From NCBI GenBank assembly GCA_020441345.1, contig JAGRMK010000158.1, forward strand, positions 4,757 through 11,334: a stretch of DNA of 6,578 nt, given 5' to 3'. The stretch comes from Paracoccaceae bacterium. GTDB lineage: Bacteria; Pseudomonadota; Alphaproteobacteria; Rhodobacterales; Rhodobacteraceae. Both the position numbers and the translations under genes were made by a program. Position 1 is the first letter of the stretch. Every line of letters starts with the position of its first letter. The notes beneath the pieces are model-generated. The model was not told the origin of the DNA. It ran no database searches and saw nothing but the letters and a program-made list of their open reading frames with translations. Of the stretch, positions 4,830 through 6,578 are shown in pieces.

Positions 4830-6023
4830 TCAGATCGCACCCAGCTTGCGCAGTGTGGTGACGTCGTTTTCGGACAGTCCCAGGAGGTCATTCAAAACAT
4901 GGTCGGTGTCCTGCCCGAGTGCCGGGCCGGTGTGTCGGATCTCGCCAGGAGTCGAAAGCAGTCGGGGAAAGACGTTCTGCATCGCCAGAGATTTTCCCGA
5001 GGGGTCTTCGACGCGAACGATGCTTTCGCGTTCCAGATAGTGCGGGTCTTTCAGCATATCCGCTGCCGTGAACTCCAGACCCGCCGGAACGCCCGCCTCA
5101 GTCATCCGTTGCAACACATCCGCCGAGACGTGCTGCGCGGTCCAGTCAGCGATGATCGCGTCGATCTCGGCCGCGTGCTCACCGCGCGCGCGGTGGGTGG
5201 CAAAGCGGGGATCCGTGGCCAGATCAGGGCGATCCATTGCGGCACACAGCCGCTGATAAACCGTGTCCTGATTGGCTCCGATGATGATGTCGCGCCCGTC
5301 CGCGCAAGGATAGGCATTGGACGGTGCAATTCCTGGCAAAGAGGGGCCCGTGCGCTGGCGAACGTGACCGCCGGCGTCGAATTCCGCGACGATCGCCTCA
5401 GTCATTGCCAGCGAGGATTCGTAGATCGAACTGTCGACGACCTGCCCCTTGCCCGTCTGATGCCGGGCCTGAAGTGCAAGCAAAGCCCCCATGGCACCAA
5501 AGGTTCCAGCAAGCGTGTCGCCCAGCGAGATCCCGGCGCGGACCGAGGGTCTGTCGGGGTATCCGGCAATATAGCGCAGCCCTCCCATCGCTTCACAGAC
5601 CGAGGCAAAACCGGCCCGCGAGGCATAGGGCCCGGTCTGGCCGAACCCGGAAATGCGCACCATGATCAGCCGCGGATTGATCTGCGACAGGGCATCATAA
5701 CCCAGGCCCCAGCGCTCCATCGTGCCGGGCCTGAAATTTTCGATCAGGATATCCGCTTCGGCGACCAGTTTTTTCAGAACTTCCTGCCCCTCGCTCATGC
5801 GAAGGTTCAGAGTCACGGATCGTTTGTTGCGCGCGATCACCGACCACCACACCGGGCGCCCTTCGTCATCCGTGCGCCCCCACTGGCGCATGGAGTCTCC
5901 GGTTTTCGGCGGCTCGATCTTGAGGACCTCAGCGCCGAAATCGGCGAGCATTTGTCCGCAGAAGGGACCGGCGATCAACTGACCCAGTTCAAGTACGCGG
6001 ATCCCGCTTAAAGGGGGCGTCAT
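4830..6023 (-). CDS. Class III (CaiB/BaiF/Frc family) CoA-transferase
   Basis: The 397-residue product is a family III CoA-transferase, which moves CoA from a donor such as succinyl-CoA or acetyl-CoA onto an organic acid through enzyme-bound aspartyl anhydride intermediates. Visible hallmarks are LSGIRVLELGQLIAGPFCGQ (5-24), LADFGAEVLKIEPP (26-39), NKRSVTLNL (66-74), ADILIENFRPG (90-100), GLGYDAL (106-112), GFGQTGPY (126-133), the catalytic aspartate in ISLGDTLAG and GKGQVVDSSIYES (191-203). The aspartate falls exactly at residue 169, the number of the catalytic Asp in formyl-CoA transferase and CaiB, when the ATG at 6023 is used. That start also has GAGGA 7 nt upstream and gives the normal family length; the frame is open to a GTG at 6050 but those nine residues are not conserved-looking. 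Order on the - strand is hydrolase, this gene, lyase, so it likely supplies the lyase pathway with an acyl-CoA. Donor and acceptor cannot be read from the sequence. Confidence 0.92.
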   Translation of the reverse strand: MTPPLSGIRVLELGQLIAGPFCGQMLADFGAEVLKIEPPKTGDSMRQWGRTDDEGRPVWWSVIARNKRSVTLNLRMSEGQEVLKKLVAEADILIENFRPGTMERWGLGYDALSQINPRLIMVRISGFGQTGPYASRAGFASVCEAMGGLRYIAGYPDRPSVRAGISLGDTLAGTFGAMGALLALQARHQTGKGQVVDSSIYESSLAMTEAIVAEFDAGGHVRQRTGPSLPGIAPSNAYPCADGRDIIIGANQDTVYQRLCAAMDRPDLATDPRFATHRARGEHAAEIDAIIADWTAQHVSADVLQRMTEAGVPAGLEFTAADMLKDPHYLERESIVRVEDPSGKSLAMQNVFPRLLSTPGEIRHTGPALGQDTDHVLNDLLGLSENDVTTLRKLGAI

Positions 6024-6030
6024 GGAGATA

Positions 6031-6035
6031 TCCTC
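6031..6035 (-). promoter_or_regulatory. Ribosome binding site for the CoA-transferase
   Basis: GAGGA on the - strand lies 7 nt before ATG 6023. It favours this start over the GTG at 6050, which lies upstream of it in the same frame. Confidence 0.65.
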
Positions 6036-6052
6036 AATTCTTTGCACCACAA

Positions 6053-6081
6053 CACAGGGAGGTTTTGGCGACCAACCTGTG
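6053..6081 (-). other. Inverted repeat between the hydrolase and CoA-transferase genes
   Basis: CACAGG (6053-6058) pairs with CCTGTG (6076-6081), and within it TTGG (6065-6068) pairs with CCAA (6072-6075) around a 3-nt loop, leaving a 6-nt bulge. AGGTT (6060-6064) can alternatively pair with AACCT (6074-6078). It sits in the 90-nt gap of an otherwise compact operon, 30 nt before the CoA-transferase start. It could be an RNA processing or attenuating hairpin or an operator; chance is also possible. Confidence 0.3.
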
Positions 6082-6113
6082 AGGCTTGTTCATGGTGACT
6101 TTCCGGTTCCAGA

Positions 6114-6578
6114 TCAGAGCGTCCTGCTCAACCACGCCTGTATTGCGCCGACGACCTCAGCCTGCTGTTGAGGTTGATCGCGGTAATAATGGGTCGCATT
6201 TTCGATGCGCAGGAACGTCTTGTCGGGCGATCCCGCGGCCTTGAAGACGCATTCGGGATGGCTGGTCGGCACCGCGTCGTCGGCGGTGTTTTCGATGACC
6301 AGCAAAGGGCAGCGGATCCGCGCCGAGCAGGTTTCGGCGTCGGCCTGGGAATGATCCGGGGACCATTGCGACAACCATGCGCGCAACGTCGAAAAGCGTG
6401 CCAGCCCCACTGGCCCGGTGTTTACGGTTTCAGGATCGCCCAGGTAGCACCAGCCGGGCTGCCGGTCATTGGGTTCCAGCGTTGGGTCGAGAAACCTCGG
6501 ATCGGCCATCGTCCGGTGGACGATGAACGGACGCTCCACTTCCGCACCACCAGCGTTCTTGAGCCGCTCCAGGTGCTC
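6114..6578 (-). CDS. Alpha/beta hydrolase, C-terminal part (partial)
   Basis: The frame is open from the right edge of the window to a TGA at 6114-6116, giving the last 154 residues of a protein whose N-terminus lies outside. The visible part has the C-terminal half of an alpha/beta hydrolase: a cap-like region with GWCYLGDPETVN and GLARFSTLRAWLSQWS, then the strand IRCPLLVIENTADDAVP carrying the likely catalytic acid Asp, then FLRIENATHYY carrying the likely catalytic His, and a final amphipathic helix EVVGAIQAWL. The nucleophile elbow (GxSxG) would be upstream and cannot be checked. Family members hydrolyse esters, thioesters or C-C bonds; in a CoA-ester/aromatic cluster a thioesterase, esterase or C-C hydrolase role is possible. 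A GTG at 6539 lies within the frame but is not the true start, because the frame continues without a stop to the edge and the protein is too short from there. It is 90 nt upstream of the CoA-transferase and probably in the same operon. Confidence 0.8.
   Translation of the reverse strand, partial: EHLERLKNAGGAEVERPFIVHRTMADPRFLDPTLEPNDRQPGWCYLGDPETVNTGPVGLARFSTLRAWLSQWSPDHSQADAETCSARIRCPLLVIENTADDAVPTSHPECVFKAAGSPDKTFLRIENATHYYRDQPQQQAEVVGAIQAWLSRTL

Noticed and set aside
3745..5040. A 431-codon open frame on the + strand opposite the lyase and the CoA-transferase end.
   Set aside because: It is low in hydrophobic order, Arg/Gly/His-rich, and antisense to an HMG-CoA-lyase gene with a complete catalytic set.
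4899..6011. A 370-codon open frame on the + strand opposite the CoA-transferase.
   Set aside because: It shows the same compositional shadow pattern; the opposite strand carries all family III CoA-transferase motifs including Asp169.
1..6578. Search for tRNA/rRNA genes, CRISPR repeats, insertion-sequence ends, transposase genes or attachment sites.
   Set aside because: No repeated spacer-like units, terminal inverted repeats with a transposase, or tRNA-like cloverleaf segments were seen by eye.

Overview
The window is GC-rich with strong G/C bias at third codon positions, tightly packed same-strand genes, short overlaps and good Shine-Dalgarno sites. Together with the gene content (CoA-ester metabolism, a flavin monooxygenase paired with a DUF2783-type small protein) this suggests a proteobacterium, most likely an alphaproteobacterium of the Rhodobacterales type. 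That taxonomic guess is inference; there is no rRNA or marker gene in the window.

Layout. The left arm is on the + strand: the last 36 residues of what looks like a 3-hydroxyacyl-CoA dehydrogenase (1-111), a small DUF35/OB-fold protein (167-490), a thiolase-fold protein overlapping it by 8 nt (483-1613), a 173-nt gap, an FAD-dependent aromatic-type monooxygenase (1787-3466), and a 63-residue DUF2783-like protein overlapping it by 4 nt (3463-3654). The right arm is on the - strand and converges on the left arm: the C-terminal part of an alpha/beta hydrolase (6578-6114, running off the window), a class III CoA-transferase (6023-4830) and an HMG-CoA-lyase family enzyme (4788-3859). The 204-nt convergent gap (3655-3858) holds a long imperfect stem-loop and a second smaller one, probably transcription-end structures.

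How it may work together. All full-length enzymes except the monooxygenase act on CoA esters or are typical partners of such enzymes, so this is probably a catabolic locus for an organic acid or aromatic/alicyclic compound. In the right arm a CoA-transferase would activate a (hydroxy)acid and the lyase would cleave a 3-hydroxy-3-substituted acyl-CoA. In the left arm the dehydrogenase, DUF35 protein and thiolase-fold protein look like a side-chain shortening unit, and the monooxygenase would hydroxylate a ring or related substrate. The substrate cannot be read from the sequence.

Most notable points. The thiolase-fold protein has Ser81 where the nucleophilic Cys is expected and also lacks the C-terminal CxG cysteine. 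Its DUF35 partner lacks the zinc-ribbon cysteines. The pair may therefore be an aldolase-like or otherwise non-thiolytic complex. The monooxygenase has Ile in place of an active-site loop proline that is important in p-hydroxybenzoate hydroxylase.
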